36,879 nt of DNA from the NCBI GenBank assembly GCA_900472625.1, contig UCIT01000048.1, positions 1 to 36,879 of the forward strand, given 5' to 3'. Origin of the DNA: Hyphomicrobiales bacterium (GTDB lineage Bacteria; Pseudomonadota; Alphaproteobacteria; Rhizobiales; Rhizobiaceae). Below, piece by piece: positions 15,098 through 22,603 of the stretch. The position numbers and the translations under genes were made by a program. The notes under the pieces are model-generated. The model saw only the letters and a list, made by a program, of their open reading frames with translations. It did not search any database and was not told the DNA's origin. Each line of letters opens with the position of its first letter. Positions within the stretch are counted from its first letter, which is position 1.

Positions 15098-15122
15098 AAT
15101 GCACTGGGGTAAAAAAAGTTCC
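15098..15122 (-). promoter_or_regulatory. EcfG-like promoter for nepR-ecfG
   Basis: On the minus strand GGAAC (15122-15118), 16-bp spacer, CATT (15101-15098). One base differs from the CGTT -10. It is paired back to back with the phyR promoter: the two -35 elements form the inverted repeat aagttcc/ggaactt at 15116-15138. It suggests autoregulation of the sigma factor operon. Confidence 0.55.
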
Positions 15123-15131
15123 TGAAGTTTC

Positions 15132-15157
15132 GGAACTTTTTTCCGGTAGTGTGCGTT
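15132..15157 (+). promoter_or_regulatory. EcfG-type promoter for phyR
   Basis: GGAAC (15132-15136), 17-bp spacer, CGTT (15154-15157), about 48 bp before the phyR start codon. It gives positive feedback: active EcfG raises the level of its own activator. Confidence 0.8.
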
Positions 15158-15204
15158 CTCGATGCACTGGACCCGGTTTTCGGCCCTGCTTATGGGAGTT
15201 TTCT

Positions 15205-15999
15205 ATGACACTTTCTACTCGAATTGCGCCGCATCTTCCCTACCTGCGCCGCTATTCACGCGCATTGACCGGCACTCAGACATCGGGCGATGCATATGTC
15301 GCCGCAGTCCTCGAGGCGATTATCGCCGACATTTCAATATTCCCCGACACATCCAACGACCGTGTCGCATTGTACAAACTGTTCACCGCCCTGTTTGGTT
15401 CCTCGACGGTCCAGATTCCCGAGCCATCCTCTCCCTATGCCTGGGAACAGCGTGCCACCATCAATCTCGGCAAGGTTTCGCCACGCGCCCGCCAGGCGTT
15501 CATTCTGGCGTCGGTCGAAAACTTCCGCGTCGGTGAGATCGCCGAAATCCTCGGCACCGACGAAACTGATGTCGCAGGCCTGCTCGACAGCGCATCGCGC
15601 GAAATCTCCCGTCAGGTCGCGACCGATATCATGATCATCGAGGACGAACCGCTGATCGCCATGGATATTGAGCAGATGGTCGAAAGCCTCGGCCACCGGG
15701 TCACCGGTATCGCCCGTACGCACACCGAGGCCGTCGCACTCTACAACAAGACCAAGCCGAGCATGGTGCTCGCCGATATCCAGCTCGCCGACGGCAGCTC
15801 GGGCATCGATGCGGTCAACGACATCCTCAAGACATCAAGCGTGCCGGTGATCTTCATCACCGCATTCCCGGAACGTCTCCTCACAGGCGAACGTCCGGAA
15901 CCGACTTTCCTCGTCACCAAGCCATTCAACCCTGACATGGTCAAGGCTTTGATCAGTCAGGCGCTCTTCTTCAACGAAAGCACGAAGGCCGCCGCCTAA
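15205..15999 (+). CDS. phyR: General stress response regulator PhyR
   Basis: 264 aa. The N-terminal half (~1-130) mimics an ECF sigma factor (regions 2 and 4, e.g. KVSPRARQAFILASVENFRV, AEILGTDETDVAGLLDSA). The C-terminal half is a receiver domain with acidic pocket EDE (146-148), phosphoacceptor Asp191 (LADIQLADG), Thr219 and Lys239 in a FITAF...TKPF context typical of PhyR. When phosphorylated by HWE/HisKA2 kinases it opens and sequesters NepR, freeing EcfG. The frame extends 86 codons upstream, but ATG 15205 with GGGAG 6 bp before it gives the family length and starts downstream of the stress promoter. Confidence 0.96.
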   Translation: MTLSTRIAPHLPYLRRYSRALTGTQTSGDAYVAAVLEAIIADISIFPDTSNDRVALYKLFTALFGSSTVQIPEPSSPYAWEQRATINLGKVSPRARQAFILASVENFRVGEIAEILGTDETDVAGLLDSASREISRQVATDIMIIEDEPLIAMDIEQMVESLGHRVTGIARTHTEAVALYNKTKPSMVLADIQLADGSSGIDAVNDILKTSSVPVIFITAFPERLLTGERPEPTFLVTKPFNPDMVKALISQALFFNESTKAAA

Positions 16000-16019
16000 C
16001 GCGAAATTTCAGCAATTGC

Positions 16020-16044
16020 GGAACAAAGCAAAATCGGGAGCGTT
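16020..16044 (+). promoter_or_regulatory. EcfG-type promoter for the HWE kinase
   Basis: GGAAC (16020-16024), 16-bp spacer, CGTT (16041-16044), in the gap after phyR. It would give a leader of about 130 nt before the kinase GTG start. Its -10 overlaps the left arm of the hairpin at 16035-16067. Confidence 0.65.
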
Positions 16045-16067
16045 GCAGTCAGTCTGGAGCGCTCCCG
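16035..16067 (+). repeat. Inverted repeat downstream of phyR overlapping the kinase promoter
   Basis: 8-bp perfect arms cgggagcg/cgctcccg with a 17-nt loop. It is not followed by a T-run, so it may be a weak terminator or 3' stabiliser for phyR. Its left arm contains part of the EcfG -10 element. Confidence 0.5.
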
Positions 16068-16182
16068 GGATATTAAGCTTTTATCTAGCGCTTGCCTCTA
16101 GAAAGAAACGACATGCGGATGGTGCCTTGAGTGGGCGAGTTCGTGGTGTCGGCGTGAAACGGTTTGAAGGAAAGGCGGCTGG

Positions 16183-17217
16183 GTGAATAGGACTGGACCA
16201 TTGGCCGGCACGCCCTTCGCACTGGAAGGCAAACAGCTGTTGATGGAACGTGCGCTCGCGAGCGCAGGCATCGCCGTTGTTTATCAGGATCACGATCTCG
16301 GCATTATCTATGCCGAAAATCTGCCCGCTCACTTCGAGAGTGTCCCGGTTCCCGGCGGCAGCGATGCCGACATGTTCGGGCAGGCGCATGGCGGCACCCT
16401 AGAGGCACTGAAGCAGAAGGTTCTCGACGCGGGCACGCCCGCCAGCACCGAGGTCGACATATCGATCGACGGGGAGTTGCGTACCTACGAAATCAAAGTG
16501 CAGCGCGTCAGCCTCGGCCAGCAGATCGGCCTACTCTCGATCATCACCGAAATCACCGAGACGCGGCACCGTGAAAAGGTGCTCAAGTCGCTGCTGCGCG
16601 AGCTGTCGCACCGCTCCAAAAACCTACTCGCCATCATCCAGGGGATCGCCACCCAGACGGCCCGCAACACGCTGTCGCTCGATAGCTTCCTCGTCAAATT
16701 CCGTGGTCGTCTACAGTCGCTGTCGAATTCGCAGGATCTGATCACCGATTCCAGCTGGCGTGGCGCCTTCCTGTTCGAACTGACCCGCAAGCAATTCGCC
16801 CCCTACTGGCCCGAGAGCGTCGGGCCACTGCCCGTCACCGGCCTGAACGTACATCTGACGCCGAATGCCGCCGTGCATGTCGGCCTCGCTTTGCACGAAC
16901 TGATCGTCAACTCCGCGACCTTCGGCGCCATCGCAGGCGGCGCCCCTGCGGTCACACTCGACTGTCAGGAGACGACGCTCGGCGACCGCAGAGCCATTCG
17001 CGTGTCGTGGGTCGAAAACCTGCCAAACGCCAGCGAGACGCATGAGTTCAGCGATAACACCTTTGGCCGGGTCGTGCTGGAGCGCGTCGTGCCCTCCTCC
17101 GTCAACGGCAAGGCGGATCTTCAGCTGACGCCGGGACGCATCGAGTATCACCTGATCATCCCAGATGCCGAATTCGAAATCCTGAAAGATGCCCCACAAC
17201 AGATTGGCGCGCGCTGA
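16183..17217 (+). CDS. HWE-family sensor histidine kinase adjacent to phyR
   Basis: 344 aa soluble kinase. An N-terminal PAS-like sensory domain (~20-125) is followed by an HWE phosphotransfer segment with His143 (ELSHRSKNLLAIIQGIA) and an ATPase domain with N-box HELIVNSATFGAI (238-250) and the W-x-E motif (Trp276, Glu278). Kinases of this family beside phyR (PhyK and relatives) phosphorylate PhyR, which is the likely role here. Oddities are the N-box Lys-Tyr replaced by Thr-Phe and a missing first Gly in the usual GFG box (TFGRVVLERV). The start is GTG 16183 with AAGGAAAGG upstream; Met21 is an alternative. It carries its own EcfG-type promoter and ends at a strong terminator. Confidence 0.88.
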   Translation: MNRTGPLAGTPFALEGKQLLMERALASAGIAVVYQDHDLGIIYAENLPAHFESVPVPGGSDADMFGQAHGGTLEALKQKVLDAGTPASTEVDISIDGELRTYEIKVQRVSLGQQIGLLSIITEITETRHREKVLKSLLRELSHRSKNLLAIIQGIATQTARNTLSLDSFLVKFRGRLQSLSNSQDLITDSSWRGAFLFELTRKQFAPYWPESVGPLPVTGLNVHLTPNAAVHVGLALHELIVNSATFGAIAGGAPAVTLDCQETTLGDRRAIRVSWVENLPNASETHEFSDNTFGRVVLERVVPSSVNGKADLQLTPGRIEYHLIIPDAEFEILKDAPQQIGAR

Positions 17218-17264
17218 TCTCTGCCGATCGCCAACTTGTTGATATCAAAACTGTCTGTAGCGCA

Positions 17265-17392
17265 AAATAAAACAGCCAGTGCGAGGGCGGCGCACCGGCT
17301 GTTTTTGCTCACCGGGAGGGGACCGTGAGCAGATGATCCGAAGGTGTTTTGGGGGCGCGCATTTTGGGTCGATGCGATCACCGTTCGGATAT
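17265..17392 (-). ncRNA. Candidate EcfG-dependent small RNA (GsrN-like), ~125 nt
   Basis: A perfect EcfG promoter on the minus strand (17423-17399) predicts a start near 17391. The transcript would begin with an 11-bp stem with one bulge (arms 17379-17390 and 17336-17346, containing auccgaa/uucggau). Its interior holds a small hairpin (cgcau/augcg) and the C-rich segments GACCCAAA and CGCCCCCAAAA. Next comes a second hairpin (gctcac.gg/cc.gtgagc in plus coordinates 17307-17330) whose loop reads UCCCCUC, complementary to Shine-Dalgarno sequences. It ends at an intrinsic terminator (17305-17269). No plausible protein is encoded. Position next to phyR and the architecture recall Caulobacter GsrN, a sigma-T-dependent RNA with C-rich loops. 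The promoter, structures and terminator are seen; the RNA is inferred. Confidence 0.65.
17269..17306. terminator. Bidirectional terminator of the HWE kinase gene and the candidate small RNA
   Basis: Long stem with arms 17269-17283 and 17291-17305 (aaaacagcc-a-gtgcg against cgcac-c-ggctgtttt, a single A/C mismatch) and a 7-nt loop. T5 follows on the plus strand and a U-rich UUUUAUUUU tract on the minus strand. It closes the kinase gene 50 bp after its stop and the minus-strand small RNA. Confidence 0.85.
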
Positions 17393-17398
17393 CGTCTA

Positions 17399-17423
17399 AA
17401 CGGGCTCAATTCGGATTGGTTCC
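17399..17423 (-). promoter_or_regulatory. EcfG-type promoter for the candidate small RNA
   Basis: On the minus strand GGAAC(C) (17423-17419), 16-bp spacer, CGTT (17402-17399). It points away from preT, toward the structured region ending in the terminator at 17269-17306, with no credible gene in between. Confidence 0.75.
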
Positions 17424-17587
17424 ACAGAGGATGGAAAAAGATGCGCTTTTGCGGAATCTTTTTTGCAATTCCGCCGACTATCGCTGACGCACGGCCGTCC
17501 GAAGCTTGATGATCGTCATTCCTGGAAATAAAAATTCATTTATAACAAAGCGATAGAGTAATTCAGCGACAAATGAAATGCAAAACG

Positions 17588-17603
17588 TTTACCGTTTGAT
17601 AAA
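17588..17603. promoter_or_regulatory. Weak RutR-like operator before preT
   Basis: TTTACCGTTTGATAAA matches the E. coli RutR consensus TTGACCANNTGGTCAA at 10 of 14 fixed positions and keeps the dyad layout. It lies 60 bp before the preT start, in an AT-rich promoter region. A better site lies beside the rutR-like gene at 32032-32047. Confidence 0.35.
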
Positions 17604-17663
17604 TTTTTTATCCTGAGTTACGCTTCGTTTCACTGGCCGTTTACCTATAATGAGGGAACTTCA

Positions 17664-19025
17664 ATGGAACGTCTGGACACTGGGATTCGCGCCGGCCGGC
17701 TTTCGCCCGCCGAATACGACAGCAATTTCTCCGATCTTCATCCCCGCCTCGACAATCACGAGGCTCTGGTCGCCTCCGACCGCTGTTACTTCTGTTATGA
17801 CGCGCCCTGTATGACGGCCTGTCCCACCGCCATCGATATCCCGCTCTTCATCCGGCAGATATCGACTGGCAACCCCCTCGGCGCCGCCAAGACCATCTTC
17901 GACCAGAACATCCTGGGCGGCATGTGCGCCCGCGTCTGTCCCACCGAAGAGCTCTGCGAAGAGGCCTGCGTGCGCAACACCGCCGAGGAACGCCCCGTCG
18001 AGATCGGCCGCCTGCAGCGCTACGCCACCGATACCGCCATGCAGGCTGACAAGCAGTTTTACGCGCGCGCAAATTCGACCGGCAAGAAGATAGCCGTGGT
18101 TGGCGCCGGCCCAGCCGGCCTCGCCGCCGCGCATCGCCTCGCGGTCAAGGGCCACGACGTCGTCATCTACGATGCCAGGCCGAAATCAGGTGGCCTCAAC
18201 GAATACGGCATCGCAACCTACAAGGCCGTCGACGACTTCGCGCAGAAGGAGGTCGACTACGTTCTTTCCATCGGTGGCATCGAGGTGAAGCACGGACAGT
18301 TGCTCGGCCGCGATATCGAGCTTGCCGATCTGCAGGCCCAGAATGACGCCGTATTCCTTGGCATCGGTCTTGCAGGTGTCAACGCGCTGCGCGTTGAAGG
18401 CGAAAATCTCTCGGGCGTCGACGACGCCGTCGACTTCATCTCGGCATTGCGCCAGACCGACAGCAAGGCCGATATTGCCGTCGGCCGCCGCGTCGTCGTT
18501 CTCGGCGGCGGCATGACCGCCATCGACGCTGCCGTCCAGGCAAAACTGCTCGGCGCCGAAGAGGTGACGATCTGCTACCGCCGCGGCAAGGAGCACATGA
18601 ACGCCTCGACCTTCGAGCAGGATCTGGCGACGTCCAAGGGCGTCATCATCCGCCATTGGCTGGCGCCTAAGGCAATCGTCTCCAAGGACGGCAAGGTCGC
18701 CGGCATCGAGGTGGAATACACCACGCTCACCGAGGGACGCTTGACGACGACAGGCGAAACCGGCGTGATCGCGGCCGACCAGATCTTCAAGGCGATCGGT
18801 CAGACCTTCATATCCTCGGGCCTCGGCAGCCTGCGGCTCGAATCCGGCCGCATCGCCGTCGATGCCGAAGGCCGCACATCGCTCGATGGCGTCTGGGCCG
18901 GCGGCGACTGCGTCTTCGGCGGCAATGATCTCACCGTCTCGGCCGTCGCCAATGGCCGCGACGCCGCTGAATCCATCAACCGCATGCTGGCCGCTGGTGC
19001 GCAGCCAGCCGTTGCCGTCGCGTGA
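17664..19025 (+). CDS. preT: NAD-dependent dihydropyrimidine dehydrogenase, PreT subunit
   Basis: 453 aa flavoprotein. The N-terminal Fe-S module has eight cysteines in two groups (41, 44, 49, 53 and 88, 92, 98, 102; CYFCYDAPCMTACP and MCARVCPTEELCEEAC). An FAD-binding GAGPAGLAAAHRL near residue 147 and an NAD(P)-binding VVLGGGMTAIDAAVQA follow, then the FAD-closing WAGGDCVFGGNDLTVSAVAN near the end. PreT takes electrons from NADH and passes them to PreA, which reduces uracil and thymine to the 5,6-dihydro forms, the first step of reductive pyrimidine catabolism. AGGGAA precedes the ATG; preA starts 15 bp after its stop. Confidence 0.95.
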   Translation: MERLDTGIRAGRLSPAEYDSNFSDLHPRLDNHEALVASDRCYFCYDAPCMTACPTAIDIPLFIRQISTGNPLGAAKTIFDQNILGGMCARVCPTEELCEEACVRNTAEERPVEIGRLQRYATDTAMQADKQFYARANSTGKKIAVVGAGPAGLAAAHRLAVKGHDVVIYDARPKSGGLNEYGIATYKAVDDFAQKEVDYVLSIGGIEVKHGQLLGRDIELADLQAQNDAVFLGIGLAGVNALRVEGENLSGVDDAVDFISALRQTDSKADIAVGRRVVVLGGGMTAIDAAVQAKLLGAEEVTICYRRGKEHMNASTFEQDLATSKGVIIRHWLAPKAIVSKDGKVAGIEVEYTTLTEGRLTTTGETGVIAADQIFKAIGQTFISSGLGSLRLESGRIAVDAEGRTSLDGVWAGGDCVFGGNDLTVSAVANGRDAAESINRMLAAGAQPAVAVA

Positions 19026-19040
19026 AGGGGAGAATGAACC

Positions 19041-20354
19041 ATGGCTGATCTCCGCAACGATTTCGTCGGCATCAAATCGCCGAACCCCTTCTGGCTCGCC
19101 TCGGCGCCGCCGACCGACAAGGCCTACAACGTCGAGCGCGCCTTCAAGGCGGGCTGGGGCGGCGTGGTCTGGAAGACGCTCGGCGAGGAAGGCCCGCCCG
19201 TCGTCAACGTCAACGGCCCGCGCTACGGCGCCATCTGGGGCGCCGACCGCAGGCTGCTCGGCCTGAACAACATCGAGCTGATCACCGACCGCGACCTTTA
19301 CACCAACCTGCGCGAAATGAAGCAGGTGAAGATGAACTGGCCGGACCGGGCGCTCATCGCCTCGATCATGGTGCCCTGCGAGGAGGAGAGCTGGAAGGCG
19401 ATCCTGCCGCTGGTGGAGGAAACCGGCGCCGACGGCATCGAGCTCAACTTCGGCTGTCCGCACGGAATGTCCGAGCGCGGCATGGGTGCCGCCGTCGGAC
19501 AGGTGCCTGAGTACATCGAGATGGTCGTGCGCTGGTGCAAGCAATACACCCGCATGCCCGTCATCACCAAGCTGACGCCGAATATCACCGACATCAGAAA
19601 GCCCGCCCGCGCCGCGAAATCAGGCGGCACCGATGCGGTCTCGCTGATCAACACCATCAACTCGATCACCTCGGTTAATCTCGACACTTTCGCGCCCGAA
19701 CCCTCGATCGACGGACGCGGCAGCCATGGCGGCTATTGCGGTCCGGCGGTCAAGCCGATCGCGCTCAACATGGTGGCCGAGATCGCCCGCGATCCCGAGA
19801 CCTATGGCCTGCCGATCTCCGGCATCGGCGGCATCACCACCTGGCGCGACGCAGCCGAGTTCCTGGTACTCGGCGCCGGCAACGTGCAGGTCTGCACGGC
19901 CGCCATGACCTACGGCTTCAAGATCGTGCAGGAGATGATCACGGGCCTCTCCGACTGGATGGATGCCAAGGGCCACCGCAACCTCGACGACATCACCGGC
20001 CGCGCCGTGCCGAATGTCTCCGACTGGCAGTATCTCAACCTCAACTATATCGCCAAGGCGAAGATAGATCAGGACGCCTGCATAAAGTGCGGCCGCTGCC
20101 ACATCGCTTGCGAGGACACCTCGCACCAGGCGATCACGCAGTTCGTCGATGGCGTCAGGCATTTCGAGGTGATGGAAGACGAATGCGTCGGCTGCAATCT
20201 CTGCGTCAACGTCTGCCCGGTCGAGAACTGCATCACCATGGAGCAGCTTCCCGCTGGTGCGCTGGACGAACGCACCGGCAAGGTGGTCGACCCGAACTAC
20301 GCCAACTGGACGACGCATCCGAACAACCCGATGGCGCGACAGGCGGCCGAGTAA
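19041..20354 (+). CDS. preA: NAD-dependent dihydropyrimidine dehydrogenase, PreA subunit
   Basis: 437 aa. The N-terminal FMN TIM barrel, related to dihydroorotate dehydrogenase, carries the catalytic Cys139 in NFGCPHGMSERGMGAAVGQ and the pyrimidine-binding NTINSI segment. The C-terminus holds two 4Fe-4S ferredoxin clusters (Cys 347, 350, 353, 357 and 382, 385, 388, 392). It is the pyrimidine-reducing subunit, partner of PreT upstream, in the cytoplasm. Its dihydrouracil product is the substrate of the hydantoinase encoded 14 kb downstream. An intrinsic terminator follows 16 bp after the stop. Confidence 0.95.
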   Translation: MADLRNDFVGIKSPNPFWLASAPPTDKAYNVERAFKAGWGGVVWKTLGEEGPPVVNVNGPRYGAIWGADRRLLGLNNIELITDRDLYTNLREMKQVKMNWPDRALIASIMVPCEEESWKAILPLVEETGADGIELNFGCPHGMSERGMGAAVGQVPEYIEMVVRWCKQYTRMPVITKLTPNITDIRKPARAAKSGGTDAVSLINTINSITSVNLDTFAPEPSIDGRGSHGGYCGPAVKPIALNMVAEIARDPETYGLPISGIGGITTWRDAAEFLVLGAGNVQVCTAAMTYGFKIVQEMITGLSDWMDAKGHRNLDDITGRAVPNVSDWQYLNLNYIAKAKIDQDACIKCGRCHIACEDTSHQAITQFVDGVRHFEVMEDECVGCNLCVNVCPVENCITMEQLPAGALDERTGKVVDPNYANWTTHPNNPMARQAAE

Positions 20355-20370
20355 CCGGCCACCACAACGA

Positions 20371-20408
20371 CAACTGTCCCCGCCAGCAATGCATGACGGG
20401 GACAGTTG
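20371..20408 (+). terminator. Intrinsic terminator after preA
   Basis: Perfect 12-bp stem caactgtccccg/cggggacagttg with a 14-nt loop, followed by gtatttt. It separates preA from the convergent polysaccharide operon; the U-tract is better on the plus strand. Confidence 0.8.
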
Positions 20409-20440
20409 GTATTTTCATCCGCATGCCATGCGCTTGATGT

Positions 20441-22603
20441 CTATTCCGCCAGCGGCGGCGCAGCCGTTCCGCCGCCTATCTGCAACAGCGGCACCTTCGG
20501 CGTGAAGAACCGTGGTCGGTAGAATTTCTGCGGCGTTTGTCGGGCGTTAAGCGTCAACGGCTCGACAGCGCCCATGAGAATTGCGGGCCGGCCGAACATG
20601 CGTTGCCACAGGCCCTGCACAGCGAGAAGCGGATAGGCGCGCGCCGGCATGACCTCCGGCATTTCGCTGAACATCCGCTGGATCATCTTGCGGCGGACCT
20701 CTTCCGGCCCTTTCCTGATTTCATAGTCATCGCGACGGTCTCTGACGGCGACGATGGACAGAGACACGCCCGCATTGGCCCGGTCCATGCTGAGCACCTG
20801 CCCGGCGACGTCGAAATCATCGAACGGCGCGATGATCAGGATATCGCCAAGGCGTATCTGTCCGAGCGCAGCGTTGTCCTGCATCGTGATCTTCGCCGTA
20901 TCGACGGAGATCGTGTTCAACATGCAAGGCGAGGACTTGCCGCCGCCGGCAGCCTGTGACTTGCGATCCAAAACCAGTTCGAGCTTGTCCAGCGGTTGGC
21001 GCGGGAGTTCGATGCAGACAAGCATCGAGACGAAGGCGTAGATCATCACCACCATTCCCCAGGCGACGCTGAAGCCGTCGAGGTCGTTATAGGTACCCAT
21101 CAGTGGTCCGTTCAGCATGCCGATGAATGTCAGCACGATGATGCCGAAGAACGTTGCTGCAATTGGATAGAGCACCTCCACCCGCCCACGATCCTCGCCC
21201 TTGGCCGTGACCTTGAAAGGACGACCGAAGGGATGAAACAGTGCGTGCACGAGAGCGATGGTGATCGGGATCGCCGAGACCATCTGCGACACCTCGGTGA
21301 AGAGCGGCAGGCTGCGGCGTCCAGACACCCAGGAATGGAATGCCCACATGCCCGCGACCATCGGCAGAGCGTAGAGGAAAAAAGCCTCCGGCTCCATCAG
21401 GATGGCAGGCAGGCCGAGGAAATAGAACAGCAAGGGCGCTGCCATCAGCAACAGGATGAAGGGGCGGCAAAACCAGAACAGCAAGCCGTGGAAATAATGC
21501 AGCCGCTGCATGAAGCTGTAGCCGCGGCCAAAGAACGGACCATCCTTCAGCAGCGCCACCTGAATCGTCCCGAGGCACCAGCGGCATCGCTGGGTGATGT
21601 ATCCCGAAAGGCTTTCGGCGGACAGGCCAACGCTCAGGCGTTCGTTCAGCCAGCGCGTCTTCAGCCCCTTCTGCATCAGCCGATAAGTGAGATGAATATC
21701 CTCGGTCACCGTTTCCTGAGGCATGCCGCCGATCATATCCAACGCGTCGCGCCGAACGATACAGGATGTACCGACGCAAAAGGCAGCGCCCCATCCATCC
21801 TTGGACGGCTGCATGACGTCGAAGAATATCCGCTGGTCGTCGACCCATGCCTTTGACGCCAGCAGGTTATGCTGGACCGGATCGGCATTGTAGTAGAACT
21901 GCGGCGTCTGGATGAGACCGATCTCGCGATCGACGAACTGGCCCACCGTGCGCTTGAGAATACCCCGCTGCGGCGCGAAATCGGCGTCCAGAATCAGAAT
22001 GAAAGGGGCATTGGTATCTTCGGCCGAACGCCGGATCGCATTGTTGATATTGCCGCCCTTGGCGCCTGCGTTGTCATTGCGGCGGAGATACCGCACGCCG
22101 ATTTCGTCGCAATACTCCGCCAGCCAGTCACGGCGACCGTCGTCGAGAATCCAGACCGTGAAGTTGCTGTAATCGATCGCCTTTGCGGCCAGAATGGTTC
22201 GCTCCAGGATAGAGAGTTCTTCATTGTAGGTGCAGATGAACACGTCGACGGCCGGGTGCCGGGAGTGGCTGGCGATCAGCGCCTCGCTCTCGTCGGCGGC
22301 AGCACTGTGGTCGGTGCGACGGAAAAAGAAAACAATCGACAGGACCGTGTAGAAGATCACGACGACCTCGAAGCCGAGATAGATCCGTGGCCAGACCGCG
22401 TAGGCGCTCCACTCGAAGTCCGGCAACGTCGCGGTGATGCGAAAGTAGAGGTAATTGATGAGCATCACGACCAGAATGGTGCCGAAGATGACGCGATCCT
22501 TGCCCCGGTTGCTGTCGAGCAGCCATGCGCATCCGAGGATCAATGCGATCGCCAGCATCGAGAAGATGATCGAGTCCGACAAGGTGATTACTTCGGGGGA
22601 CAT
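20441..22603 (-). CDS. GT2 beta-glucan synthase, cellulose-synthase-like (BgsA-like)
   Basis: 720 aa processive family 2 glycosyltransferase. About three N-terminal membrane helices come first, then a cytoplasmic catalytic domain with the full motif set: ILDDG (Asp154/155), LDADF (206-208), TED (300-302) and QRCRW (338-342). More helices follow (~355-560), then a ~150-residue cytoplasmic tail. The tail lacks a recognisable PilZ RxxxR...NxSxxG motif, unlike BcsA. This matches what I recall of BgsA from Sinorhizobium meliloti, the mixed-linkage beta-glucan synthase whose non-PilZ C-terminus binds c-di-GMP. Gene order, with an HlyD-type protein upstream, agrees. It overlaps the preceding gene by 16 bp. 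Cellulose or another beta-glucan remains possible. Confidence 0.85.
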   Translation of the reverse strand: MSPEVITLSDSIIFSMLAIALILGCAWLLDSNRGKDRVIFGTILVVMLINYLYFRITATLPDFEWSAYAVWPRIYLGFEVVVIFYTVLSIVFFFRRTDHSAAADESEALIASHSRHPAVDVFICTYNEELSILERTILAAKAIDYSNFTVWILDDGRRDWLAEYCDEIGVRYLRRNDNAGAKGGNINNAIRRSAEDTNAPFILILDADFAPQRGILKRTVGQFVDREIGLIQTPQFYYNADPVQHNLLASKAWVDDQRIFFDVMQPSKDGWGAAFCVGTSCIVRRDALDMIGGMPQETVTEDIHLTYRLMQKGLKTRWLNERLSVGLSAESLSGYITQRCRWCLGTIQVALLKDGPFFGRGYSFMQRLHYFHGLLFWFCRPFILLLMAAPLLFYFLGLPAILMEPEAFFLYALPMVAGMWAFHSWVSGRRSLPLFTEVSQMVSAIPITIALVHALFHPFGRPFKVTAKGEDRGRVEVLYPIAATFFGIIVLTFIGMLNGPLMGTYNDLDGFSVAWGMVVMIYAFVSMLVCIELPRQPLDKLELVLDRKSQAAGGGKSSPCMLNTISVDTAKITMQDNAALGQIRLGDILIIAPFDDFDVAGQVLSMDRANAGVSLSIVAVRDRRDDYEIRKGPEEVRRKMIQRMFSEMPEVMPARAYPLLAVQGLWQRMFGRPAILMGAVEPLTLNARQTPQKFYRPRFFTPKVPLLQIGGGTAAPPLAE

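Noticed and set aside
14947..15204. 86-codon N-terminal extension of phyR
   Set aside because: It covers the promoter and untranslated region; the ATG at 15205 has a ribosome site and gives the family length.
17148..17381. 77-codon minus-strand frame downstream of the EcfG promoter
   Set aside because: No ribosome site or family resemblance, and it runs straight through the structured region, the terminator and into the kinase 3' end. The segment is better explained as a non-coding RNA.
18186..19544. 452-codon minus-strand frame across preT-preA
   Set aside because: Antisense shadow of the high-GC preT/preA genes, which carry complete Fe-S and flavin motifs.
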